Part shown: piece by piece, positions 42,722 to 53,700 of the stretch
Numbering within the stretch: position 1 is the stretch's first letter
How the letters are laid out: each line of letters starts with the position of its first letter
Source: Vigna angularis
Taxonomy: Eukaryota; Streptophyta; Magnoliopsida; Fabales; Fabaceae
DNA: 64,000 nt
Assembly (NCBI RefSeq): GCF_016808095.1
Contig: NC_068977.1
Coordinates: 22,779,364 to 22,843,363, forward strand
Direction of reading: 5' to 3'
Notes under the pieces: generated by a model
The model's database searches: none
What the model saw: only the letters and a program-made list of their open reading frames with translations
What the model was told of the DNA's origin: nothing
Translations under genes and position numbers: made by a program

Positions 42722-43824
42722 TGATAAGCATGAAAAATACATGTTTTCAAACTTATTAATTAGCTCAAATTTGTATTTATTCATGAAATAATGTGTTTCC
42801 TCATAGAAAAAGTTGTAATAGGAAGTAGGAAAGTTGTGTAGTAAATACTACATGAATTTATACATCAAGTGGAGTGTTGTCAAATGTTTCTCGCTAAGCC
42901 AACATTAAATCGCTTAGCTAAAAAGAGTTTTATTCGCCCAGCACACCAGCACAACTTGTGGAGCGAATTATAACCAGTTAAGGGATTGTAGTTGATTACT
43001 CGCTCAACGCATTCATAGTTGTGCACTGAGCGAATAAGTTAAATTGAATTGGCTTTTAAAGTAGGAAATAGATAGCAAGTTGGTAACTTTCGACAGAAAG
43101 AAAGAATCAAAAAAGATTGCAGACTTTAGGACACTACTTCAAGGCATCCAAAAAACATTTTATGTAAGGAATTGTTAAATTGTGTACGTTCTATATGGCT
43201 AGGAGTAGCTAAATCTTTATTTCGTTGGAATTAAATGTAATGACTGACATTTGATATAATTTTCCTATTTAATATATATTTGTGCTCATATTCTTTTCTT
43301 CATTTACTTGTCATTATACGGAAGTATGATGTATTTTATATGTTCAATTGTACTGGGAAATAAATTTGAATATGAACGTAAGAAAAGCAACCAAAAGGAA
43401 CGATGCTAGGAATAGTTTCAATTCTTATGGTCATTTATAAACATCAGATTTTAATGCAAAGGATATGTTTGATGACTTAAGGAATAATTAAACATATATA
43501 TTTAGAACATGTTTTAAGGGATTAAACCAAGATATAATGATGTTAATGTTTGAATGCAAAATATGTTATTCATAAAATTACTGTAATGTTAGTCATGAAC
43601 TCAATTCCAACGAAGCTTGCTTTAAATTTTCAATTTCAAATTTTTTAATGTTTTGTTAATTTCATTACGTTAATTTACATGAATCAAATTTCCATCATTA
43701 CTAAAGTGATTTTGGTAAATAATTTTCATTAGATAATGTAACTTAATTCCCTTGGGAGAACGATACTCTGAACTTACTCTTTATTACTTGGAACGATTTG
43801 GTACACTTGCCAAAAAGGTTATCA
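42722..43824 (+). repeat. Gypsy-3: 5' LTR of an Athila-like element
   Basis: Begins TGATAAGCATG and ends AAAAAGGTTATCA; the six outermost bases are inverted (TGATAA/TTATCA). 1103 bp. The U5 part ('acgatactctgaacttactc…gatttggtacacttgcc') is of the Athila type. It contains a mid-LTR cluster of 'cgctaagc', 'cgcttagc', 'cgctcaacgc' and 'actgagcgaa' (42890-43040). It is followed by a degenerate tRNA-Asp primer-binding site. Confidence 0.75.
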
Positions 43825-44290
43825 AGTTTTTTGGCACCACTGTCAGAGAATTTGATAGTTACTATTAATCCAATTGATCTATTGTTTACCAATTTCAATT
43901 TTGTTTAAGTATCTGTATATATCCGTTGTCTTTTAATTTTTGTACATATATTGTATTTTTGTTTTTAGTTAATTCCTTGGGTTGCTCCATCAAGCTTTGT
44001 TTGTTCTTCATGAGAAGCAGAACAAAAGCTGAAAACTTGTTTGATTCTGAGATGGAGAGAACAACCTATAGGAATAACAATAAATAAGAAAAAGAAGCAC
44101 AATATTATTATTGAAAGAATAAACAAAGTATCTGATTGTGTTACAATGAAGACAAAAACTCTAGGAAACAAAAAAGACTAAGTCAAAAGGGAAAGACAAA
44201 AGCATAAAGACAAAGAAATAATAAAATAAACAGATGGCAGGTAGGTGTCATGCACTTAAACTAGTGAGTTTGCACTTCAGCGGTGACATT
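43825..44290 (+). pseudogene. Gypsy-3 leader and gag stub
   Basis: 'agttttttggcaccactgtcagagaa' (43825-43850) is a mutated tRNA-Asp primer-binding site. A gag start ATG at 44010 reads MRSRTKAENLFDSEMERTT, then hits a stop at about 44086. Only the beginning of gag is recognisable before copia-D sequence takes over near 44290. Confidence 0.6.
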
Positions 44291-44299
44291 TGAAGGCAC

Positions 44300-44810
44300 A
44301 ATTTATCAAGTTCTAAAATTTCCTTTTCTTGCTAGTGTATCTTCAAGTTTTAAAATCTTTATGTTTGACATATAGATATATCGAGTCCTTACAATATTCT
44401 TTTTGTGCATGGTTATAAATGCTTTCTTACCATTGTTGATCCTTTTTCATGCTATACATGATTATTATCTCTAACAAATAAATATGTTGTTCGAAAATTA
44501 ATTGTTGATTTCATTTCCTATGCTGAAAACCAATTTCATACTAAAATCAAAGTTATTAGGACCGATAATGGAGTGGAATTTTATATGCATGAGTTTTATT
44601 CTCTTAAAGAAATTGTTCATCAAACTACATGTGTGTTGAGACTCTTGAGAAAAAAAGGAGTAGTTAAAAGAAAACACCAACACCTTTTAAATGTTGTTCA
44701 CTCTCATTTGTTTCAATCAAATCTTCCCTCTATTTTTTGGTGTTTTGCTGCACAACATGCAACCTTCCTTATTAATTGCATACCCACGCCTATTTTTGAA
44801 TAATGACACT
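44300..44810 (+). pseudogene. Copia-D integrase relic
   Basis: KVVRKLIVDFISYAENQF-like wording precedes VIRTDNGVEFYMHEF (about 44553-44596), holding a catalytic Asp. Then come KKGVVKRKHQHLLNVVHSH and LPSIFWCFAAQHATFLIN (44650-44785). The first half is frameshifted. The KKGVVKRKHQ segment is where a catalytic Glu (normally in NGxxERKH) has been lost. Confidence 0.75.
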
Positions 44811-45589
44811 CCTTATGAAAAACTCATGAAAATATATGTGATTTATCATACCTTTGTGTCTTTGGATGTTTATGTTACTATAACACTCTTGTATCCCATA
44901 AAAGGAAATTACATTAGTCTTTCACACATTCAAGGCCCTCAAAAAAGGGTACTTATATTTATATTTACATAATCATAGATTTGAAGTCTCATGTAATGTT
45001 AAATTTTATGAAGAACATTTCTCTTACAACGATGCTAAAAGTCATGATTGTGATAGCCTTTCTGTACTTATACCTAGTAATTACACTATTGTCTATAATA
45101 ACTTTTTTCACACATCAATTAATCATAATAACATTGTTGTTCCTACTCATCATGACCTCATTGTTAATTTTGATTATAATGTTATTGAAACTAAGGATAC
45201 TACTACTAATGTTGAAATTTGTGATGTTACTGACCTTACTAAGAACACTGTTATTGTTGAACCAAACATCACCACATCACTTGCTGAGACTATTGAAGTT
45301 CCTTGTAAAAGATTGACTCATACTCAACAAGCTCCCATATATCTTCAAGATTTTCGCACCAACACTATAGTAAAATACCTTTTACACAACTTTATTTCAT
45401 ATGATAATTTGTCTTCAAATTTTAAACACACTATCTTGTCTATTTATGCTTTTACTAAGCCACACACATACTTTAAGGCCTATAAATCCCCTAAAATGGA
45501 TACAAGTTATGGATGACAAGTTACAAGCCTTAAATACCAACCATGCCTAGATATTCACAGATCTTCTTCCTAGCAAGACAATTATAGGT

Positions 45590-46750
45590 TGTAGTTGGAT
45601 ATAAAAAATCAAACACAAGTCATATGGCACTGTTGATCGATATAAGGCTCGTCTAGTTGCCGAACGCATGGATTATCTGAAAACATTTGCTCTTACTACA
45701 AAGCTTACCACCATCTGTTTGCTTCTTATTATTGTTGCTTCAAACCAATGGATCCTCAAACAACTCAATGTTAACAACGCCTTCCTTCACAGTGATCTCC
45801 ATGAAGAAGTGTTTTGTAACCTCCACCTGGTTTTTCCCTTTCTGGTCCCAACAAAGTTTTCAAGCTCCAGTTCTTTTTATATGGCCTTAAAAAAGCTGGA
45901 ACACAATGGTATGCAAAGCTTTTTTCCTTCCTTATTAGTCACAACTATATTTGTTCCTTAATTGATCATTCTCTCTTTCTCAAACATGAAAATTCTAATA
46001 TCATTATCCTTTTGGTTTATGTTGATGACGTTGCCTTGACGAACATTAATGAAGTTGAAATCAATAACTTCACCACACTACTTGACAAGAAATTCCATAT
46101 CAAAAATCTTAGAGACCTCTCCTAATTTCTTGGTCTTGAAATTGGCCGACTTATCTATCTCAGCAACATTAGACCAAATATCACATTTTCTACCAATCAT
46201 CTCAGCCAATTCATATCTTGTCCCACAATTTGTCATCAACAAGTCATTCACTAAATTCTTTGCTACCTCAAAAATCACCTCGACAATGGTCTCTTCTTCA
46301 ATGTTCACACAAAACCTCAACTAAAAGCATATTGTGATTTTGATTGGGATTCATGTACTGACACAAGAAAACCTGCCACAAACTTCTTCATCTACTTTGA
46401 CGATTCTCTTATTCATGGAAGTTCAAAAAGAAAAAAAATAGTGTCCAAAAGTTCAAATGGAACTAAGTATCGAGCTTTTGCTTCCACTACATGTGAGATC
46501 CATTGGATTGCATATCTCCTTTAAGATCTTTGCATTCCTTTTACCACCCCTGCTATTATCTATTGTGATAATTAATTTGTGATCCACACTATTTCCAACC
46601 AAATGTTCCATGAATGAACCAAGTATCTGGAGATTGATTGCCAATTCATCATTCATGATAAAATCAACAAAGGACTGCTTTCGGTTTCTTCTGCCCTTCA
46701 AGCAAGTGATATTCTAACCAAGCATTATTCCCCTGTCGTCTTCAACAACC
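45590..46750 (+). pseudogene. Copia-D RT-RNase H relic, first copy
   Basis: YKARLVAERMDYLKTFALTTKLTTI (split across frames), LNVNNAFLHSDLHEEVF, and VYVDDVALTNI (about 46015-46045), with the catalytic YVDD kept. About 215 bp that are present in the second copy are missing after 46140. RNase H-like sequence (AYCDFDWDSCTDTRKPA; ASTTCEIHWIAYLL) runs to 46750 with stops. Confidence 0.75.
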
Positions 46751-47024
46751 TATGTACCAATATGGGAATAATGTATGTCTATTCCTAGCTTAAGGTGATG
46801 ATAAATTATGCATTCTAATGTCATCGCTCGAGTGTCAACTAATTGGTTTAAGTGTATGACACCTACCTACCACATGTTTATTTTATTTTCTAGGTTTTTT
46901 CATTATTGATAAAACGTTTATAAGAAAATTAAAGGGACCATTTTTTTAAAAAATTGACCGAACACGCTTTCCGCTATTTTATTCTGCTGCATGACTTTCG
47001 ACGATACTAGTTGTTTTAACCAAC

Positions 47025-48290
47025 AAGGCTCGCTTAGTTACCAAAGATTACACTTAATTAGAAGGCTTGGATTATCTGAACACATTTGCTCTTACTACAA
47101 AGCTTACCACCATGTGTTTACTTCTTGTTATTGTTGCTTCAAACCAATGGATCCTCAATGTTAACAACGCCTTCCTTCAATGATGATCTCCATGAAGAAA
47201 TGTACTGTAACCTTCACCTAGTTTATCCCTTCCTAGTCCAACAAAGTTTTCAAGCTCCAGTTCTTTTTATATGGCCTTAAAAAAGCTGGAACACAATGGT
47301 ATGCAAACTTTTTTCCTTCCTTATTAGTCACAACTATATTTGTTCCTTAATTGATCATTCTCTCTTTCTCAAACATGAAAATTCTAATACCATTGCCCTT
47401 TTAGTTTATCTTCATAACATTGTCTTGACATACACTAATGAGGCTGGAATCAATAACTTCACCATGTTACTTGACAAGCAATTCCATATCAAAAATCTTA
47501 GAGACCTCACCTACTTTCTTGGCCTTGAAATTCGCCAAAGTTTTGTTGGAATATATCTTAGCCAAGACAAATACATCCTTAACCTTCTCCATGAAACAAA
47601 CATGACAAATTCTACACCTATGCCCACTCTTATGGTGCACTCTTCCGACACCAATTCCCTTAAATCCAACAAACCTCTTAATGATGAATATGCCTCCTCT
47701 TTCCATCGTCTCATTGACCAACTTATGTATCTCACCAACACTAGTCCAAATATCACATTTTCTGCCAACCATCTCAGCCAATTCATATCATGTCCCACAA
47801 TTTCTCATCAACAAGCCCTTCACTAAATTCTTTGCTACCTCAAAGGTCACTCCCACAATGGTCTCTTCTTTAAAGTTCACACAAAACTTCAACTAAAAGC
47901 GTATTGTGATTTTGATTGGAATTTATGTCCCGACACTAGAAAATCTGCCACAAGCTTCTTCATCTACTTTGGCAATTCTCTTATCTCATAGAAGTTCAAA
48001 AAGAAAAAAAATAGTGTCCAGAAGTTTTGATGGAACTGATCATTGAGCTTTTGCATCCACTACATGTGAGATCCATTGGATTGCATATCTCCTTCAAGAT
48101 CTTTGCATTCCTTTTACCACCCCTACTATCATCTATTGTGACAATCAATTTGTGATCCACACTGTTTCCAACCAAGTGTTCCATGAACGAACTAAGTACT
48201 TGGAGATAGATTGTCACATCATCATTCATGATAAAATCAACAAAGGTCTGCTCTTGATTTCTTCTGCCCTCAAGCAAGGGATATTCTAAC
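47025..48290 (+). pseudogene. Copia-D RT-RNase H relic, second copy
   Basis: It repeats the first copy at roughly 90% identity by eye: KARLVTKDYT, LDYLNTFALTTKLTT, NNFTMLLDKQFHIKN, GIYLSQDKYILNLLHETNM. The YVDD site has decayed to YLHN (about 47407-47420). The frame 47296-47826 is open for 176 codons. RNase H (AYCDFDWNLCPDTRKSA) follows with stops to 48290. Confidence 0.75.
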
Positions 48291-48368
48291 CAAGCATTTT
48301 TCCTTTGTCGTCTTCAACAACCTATGTACCAATGTGGGAATGATGTATGTCTATTCCTAGCTTAAGGG

Positions 48369-48616
48369 GATGACAAATTATGCATTCTAATGTCATTGCT
48401 CGAGTGCCAACTAATTGGTTTAAGTGTATGACACCTACATGTTTATTTTATTGTCTCGGTTTTTTCTTTCTTTTAGTCTATGATTTTTATAAGTGTTGTT
48501 TGAATTCACTATAGCACAATCAAATACTTTTCCATTCTTTCAATAATAATATCACACTTCTTTCTCTTGTTTTCACGTCTGATTCTTTCTCTGTTTCTCA
48601 ACCTTCATCAATGAGA
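48369..48616 (+). repeat. Copia-D 3' LTR-like end
   Basis: Starts after a purine run ('cttaagggga') with TGACAAATTATGC and ends near 'ctcaaccttcatcaatgaga'. A homologous start is present after the first copy (46802-46930). The exact right end and TSD are not resolved. Confidence 0.5.
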
Positions 48617-49633
48617 TGTAATAAGTTTGATAGTTATTTTTTAGTATGTTGAGATTTGTTCTCATCTACATATCTTGCTCAAATAAAGTGATATCATTAG
48701 AGTAGACAGAAGTTGATATAAGACTTTCAAATTTGAAATTCCTTAATCTAGTGACAAAGTATTATTCAAGTGATAAGTCCCATGTTTAAGTAACAACTTC
48801 ATGTTTAAGTAAAGAGATGCTTAAATGCATTCTCTATTTTACGGCAATATATCACTCAAGTTGAGTTTCATTGCTTAAGGAACAACTCATTACTCGAGGA
48901 AAAAGCCAAATGAAATCTTTATTTTTGTGGATTATATCTCCCAAACGAGAACACGTTACTTAAGTGGTATTCTATTGTATTATACAATACATTACCTTAC
49001 TTATTTTAATAGGATATTTTAACCTAAAAATAAATAATATAAAACTTCTATTCACAGTATGCTATAAAAAGAGAGTAAAACATTATTTCTAATTCAAATC
49101 TTATATAAATAAATAAGATTTAAGAAAAAAAAAGAGTACAATAATTATTTTAAAAATAATAATTGTTATAAAAATTAAATATATTTTTACTCTAAGATTT
49201 TATTTTGATTCTTAATAACAATTTTAACCTTCCCGTTAGTTTAATTTATTTTTTATACTAAAACAGTTCAAATAACATAAATCTAAAATACTAAAATGAA
49301 ATGACTTAAAATAACAATTTTAAAAATATTCTAGATAAACAAAAATATTTTTTGAGAGATAAAAACATATATTATGTCTGATTATATATATTTTTTTCTT
49401 GAAAATAACGGTTCTAATCCAGAATCAGAATCAGAAGCGGCAACAGAAATTGACTTTAGGGTGTGGGAAACTCAATATATTACCCAAGAAGAAGCTTGAA
49501 GCAAGTTTCTCAGTTTCACTAACCTTCTTAAAGCAAACAAAACAAATTGTATTCCCTATTCTGACTGGAACCAACCCAACCGCCGTACCCACTGCGCCCA
49601 ACCACCACCCAACTACCCTACCGCCGTGGTGTG
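48617..49633. other. Upstream flank of the F-box gene
   Basis: AT-rich to about 49400. Phrases such as 'ctcaagttgag…cattgcttaag' and 'attactcgag' (48850-48900) look like LTR remnants. From 49400 on, the base composition rises toward the F-box gene and probably includes its promoter and 5' untranslated region. A TATA-like 'attatatatat' lies at 49380. Confidence 0.45.
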
Positions 49634-50767
49634 ATGGAGGAGGAGCCTCCGATCTACCGTCTCCCGCACGACACGCTCCACCAGATCTTCTCCTCCCTCC
49701 CCCTCCGCCAAATCATCCTCTGCCGCTCCCTCTCTAAGTTTTTCCTCCACCTCCTCTCCGCCCCCTCCTTCCTCCACCTCCTCTCCATCTCCCACCCTCC
49801 CCTCCACCTCCATCTCCTCGCCCTCCGCCACCGCCACACTCCTCACGCTTCTCACACTTCTCACACCTCTCTTTCCCTCTTCGATCCCGACCATAACACA
49901 TGGCTCCATTTTCCCCTCGATTTTCTCCCCTTCCATTCACCTCTCCCCGTTGCTTCCTCTCACGGTCTCCTCTACCTCTGGGCCCAGCCCAAGCCCAAGC
50001 CCAACGCCAACCCTTCCCAGCCAGACACCACCGCAACCAAATCCCTCATCGCATGTAACCCTCTCACGCGCACCTTCCGCGTCCTCCCCCATCTCGGCTC
50101 CGCCTGGTCCCGCCATGGCGCCGTTCTCGTCGACGCCGACCACCGCGTCATGGTCCTAACTGAACTCGCGGCCCTCTACTGCCACCGCACGCCGAAGTGG
50201 CTCAAATTCTCCTCAAACCTCCCTTCCAAACCCCGCTCCCCTCTACTCATCAACCACTCCGCTTTCGCTCTCTGCGACGTCGGTTCCCCCTGGCGGAGCC
50301 AGTGGAAACTTTTCTCCTGCAACATCGCCGCAACACCTTCGCCTTCGTGGTCGCGCCTCGAGCGCCACGAGTGGGGGGACGTATTCGACGTCCTCAAGCG
50401 CCCCCGCCTTGTTCGGGGCCACGGCAACCGGATCCTCATGGTCGGCGGCCTCAAGTCCTCGTTCGCCCTCAACGCGCCCTGCTCCACCATCCTTGTCCTC
50501 CGTCTCGACCTCGACAAGCTCGAATGGGACGAAGCAGCGCGCATGCCGCTTGAGATGTTCCGCGCCTTCCGTGAATCGACAAAGTTCAAAGTCTTCGGAG
50601 GCGGCGACAGGGTTTGCTTCTCCGCCAAGAGGATCGGGAAGCTGGCGCTCTGGGACCGCTGTGCCGCCGAAGGGGAGCAGTGGCGGTGGATCGATAACCT
50701 TCCCGGGAATGGCGACGGACTCTACCGCGGATTTGTGTTTGAAGGGAGGCTCCATGCTGTGCCCTGA
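49634..50767 (+). CDS. F-box protein (SCF ubiquitin-ligase subunit)
   Basis: A 377-residue intronless frame. ATG 49634 (MEEEPPIYRLPHD) is chosen; the codon before it is GTG. Residues 7-45 form the F-box (YRLPHDTLHQIFSSLPLR…LCRSLSKFF), which binds SKP1 in SCF E3 ligases. The remaining part has kelch-like or F-box-associated wording: HSPLPVASSHGLLYLW, ACNPLTRTFRVLPHL, NRILMVGGL, STILVLRLDLDKLEWDEAARMP, and a Trp/Gly-rich C-terminus (GEQWRWIDNLPG…LYRGFVFEGRL). It resembles the SKIP-type F-box proteins of Arabidopsis, but I cannot fix the orthologue; the degraded substrate is unknown. The gene is strikingly C-rich against its AT-rich flanks, so long antisense frames over it are expected and not real. 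The frame is intact. Confidence 0.92.
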   Translation: MEEEPPIYRLPHDTLHQIFSSLPLRQIILCRSLSKFFLHLLSAPSFLHLLSISHPPLHLHLLALRHRHTPHASHTSHTSLSLFDPDHNTWLHFPLDFLPFHSPLPVASSHGLLYLWAQPKPKPNANPSQPDTTATKSLIACNPLTRTFRVLPHLGSAWSRHGAVLVDADHRVMVLTELAALYCHRTPKWLKFSSNLPSKPRSPLLINHSAFALCDVGSPWRSQWKLFSCNIAATPSPSWSRLERHEWGDVFDVLKRPRLVRGHGNRILMVGGLKSSFALNAPCSTILVLRLDLDKLEWDEAARMPLEMFRAFRESTKFKVFGGGDRVCFSAKRIGKLALWDRCAAEGEQWRWIDNLPGNGDGLYRGFVFEGRLHAVP

Positions 50768-53700
50768 GAATTTAGGGTTTGTGGTTGGAAAATGGTAATT
50801 AATTGATAATGCTGTGTTAATTGATATTGTTTGTGTTTATTTTTATCATCAACGAGTAGAACGATTATGAAATGTTTTGTATTGTACAATTAGTTTCTCA
50901 ATGCAAATTTTAACTGATTTGTGGAATCTTATGTTTCCGGAGTCTTGCTATTTGTGTAAATTCTCCGTTTGTATTTGTACTCTTATCTTTTGTTGTATCG
51001 ATCGTAAACATGTGTAATGTTTGGTAATGATCTTGTGATGAGTTGAAAGTTGAAACACAGAATGACCCTAGTCAATCTACTGAACTACTTGTAAACACAA
51101 ATATATGATAAGTGAATGCTTCAATTCAGTGAAGGGTGGTAGACTAACAAATGCTTTTGGCCATGTTTAGATAAAGTTTTTCAAGTAAGCTTTTGTGGAA
51201 GAAAAAAAGGTGAAATAAGCTTCTTCAGTAAGTTAAAGTTTATTTTTGCCAAGTTAAGTATGCGTGAGTTAAAATTAGCTTTTCGGAGAAGCTAAAATCG
51301 CTTAGGTTTTCACAAAAGCTGCTTTTAAGTTATGCATAAGTTATTTTTACCTTGTGAGAGAAGTTTATTTTATTTTTTTTTTCTTTCATAAATATTTAGG
51401 AAGAAACTTATCCATTCAAGACTTTAATTGAGAGAAACAAATGTATTGGTTTGGCTCTTTGTTTTTCCTTCGACTATAAGGCCATTGCATTTTCCTGTGG
51501 GTTTCTGCTGGAAAGTGATGGGATTGAATTCTCTCTTGTACTGATCTAGGTGGGTAGTGTGGAAAAGAAAACTTTAGTGTCTTGTGAGATGAAGGGTTTG
51601 CATGGCCACTAGAACTGATTAGCATAATTTCCTATAGATATAGGGATTCAGCCTTTTTTTTTTGTACTAATCAAATCAACTTAGCTTGATGTGAATGAGT
51701 ACTTGAGCACGTTTCCTTTAAGTTAATACAGATTTGATTTGTTTATCATATTGTATTGGATTCAGAATAGCATAACTTTTTGTGTAGGTATTCTATTGGT
51801 TGATTTTTTAGTCAAAATGCCTTAATCATCAAATTCTAAGATCTGGGTTTCTGTCACCCTTCCGATCCATGATTTGCACTGCCCATTCTGAAGTTATTTG
51901 CTATCTCTACGATGGAGCTAGTTTAAATTTCTTTTTCCTAGTTGAAAGCATGATTCTCCTTTAGCCAATTTATGGCTCACTTTTATTTTTCTCATACACA
52001 AATACAATTAACAAAGGAAATTGATTGACTGAAACAGCTCTATTATAGTAGGACTAGATACGTGCCATGAACATTTTTTCTTTCTAGCATTGGACGACGC
52101 CCATGAGTTTTCAGCTCTTATGACTAGAAATTTTACATGTAAGATACTGAGCCTATTCTTCCATCTCTTGAATTTCAGCACATAAGATTTTAAGTCTTAT
52201 AAGATATTAAAGAGTCTATAGAAATTTTTTATGGATTTATAGAAAAAATGATAGAAATCAATTTGGTCCTGTGATTTAGATGTTTTAATGTTTAATGCAT
52301 ATGAAAATATTAATATGACAGATTAGCTGTTGTATTCATGTATGGAAGAAAATATTAGAGATGTTTATAATTTTTCTTAATTTTCTCAAGCTTGGTGTGT
52401 TTCCTTTTAAGTTTACATATTCAAACTTCAAATCTGAAGTTGAATACGGAGACTAAACAACATTTCTTGCACTAGAAGTGTGATTTGGGTTTTGCCTCTG
52501 AGAATCTGGATATAAGCTGCTGTAATACGTGGAGAACTTTCAATTTTAGTTGGTCTTTCACACGTGGTCATAATATGATATTCCTTGAATTGTATATTGA
52601 GCTTGTAAACTGTTTTTGTCAGGCGAGGATCTTTTTTTCTTCATTGTACGGACCATCTTCACGTCTGCTTTCATATCTATAACATTACAATTTGTGACGT
52701 AGAAACCTCTGCATAAGCATCTCTTTCTGATAAGTCATCTGAATAAATGCAAAATGTTAACTTATATGTACACCGAAAGAATTGACCTCAAATTTATATC
52801 TAAATAATTGTTTAAATGTGAACATGTAACACTCCTATGTTTGTTATCTGGGCCTTTGACTTAAGTTACATCCAGAAAATGTTTAAGAACCGATATATCA
52901 TCCTTCTCCATAAAATTATTATAATAGGTCTAATTTACATCCATGCTTCTCATAGGATTTGGGAAGCTAGAGATTGGCCATTGAAGACGCCGGCGTAGTG
53001 CGGAGAGTAGTTAGGAATATCTCGCCGGCCTCTGACCCAAAAGAAAGAGCTAGCCTAAGCAGCGTCTAATTAGAGAGGAGTGAAGTCACCATTTTCTTTG
53101 TTCTGTTTTGTGCGTAAGTGTGTTTTCCTCGGTTTCACTAATAAAGTGTGATTTGACTTTGAGATATATCTCTTTGGTTAAATGTTTAGTAGGATTTCTG
53201 GTTTTACTCCGCTATTATCATTTTGGAATTACCAAAAAGTATTTCTGGAGCAAACAGAAAAACCAGCTGTTTGTACATGTAGAATAATATTATCATTCCG
53301 TTCCTTTTTTAATTCTGCTTTACTTTTAAATCCATGGAAATTAGTATGAATAGAGCCTATGAAAAAATAAACCATGTAATTCTATGCTTTCAACCCCCGA
53401 AGGATGTATAATTCTTAATAACTTCATAATATGGAATAGAGGTGATTATGCAGTATAGTATTTGATGGTTGCTAAAGTTATGTTGGATCCTCCACATCCA
53501 AACTTAAGGGATTGATTGAGTTATAAGATTTCCATGAATTTTGAGAAGTTCTGACCTAGGTCTTCCCACCCTCTACCCCAAAAATAAAAGCTCGCTGTTG
53601 GGAACCTAAACTTGATTCAGAGTAAGCCTTATAAACTAGTTCAGCTATGGTTCCCAGTAGAATGGTATTAGGAACACAATGGTATTTCCTATCTAAGGAA

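Larger units (their letters stand above)
44291..48616 (+). mobile_element. Copia-D: decayed Ty1/copia element with duplicated RT-RNase H part
   Basis: Integrase (about 44300-44810), a linker, RT (45590-46120), RNase H (46320-46740) and the start of an LTR-like end are followed by a second RT-RNase H-LTR copy (47025-48616). No 5' LTR or gag is found; the left side abuts Gypsy-3's gag stub. All frames are broken. Confidence 0.75.

Noticed and set aside
44981..45316. 111-codon frame rich in Leu and Ile
   Set aside because: It lies in the copia-D linker between integrase and RT, in the wrong frame, with low-complexity content.
49613..50755. Several long minus-strand open frames over the F-box gene
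   Set aside because: They are antisense by-products of its C-rich codons, with low-complexity Gly/Glu/Arg content and no domain; the plus-strand frame has a clear F-box.
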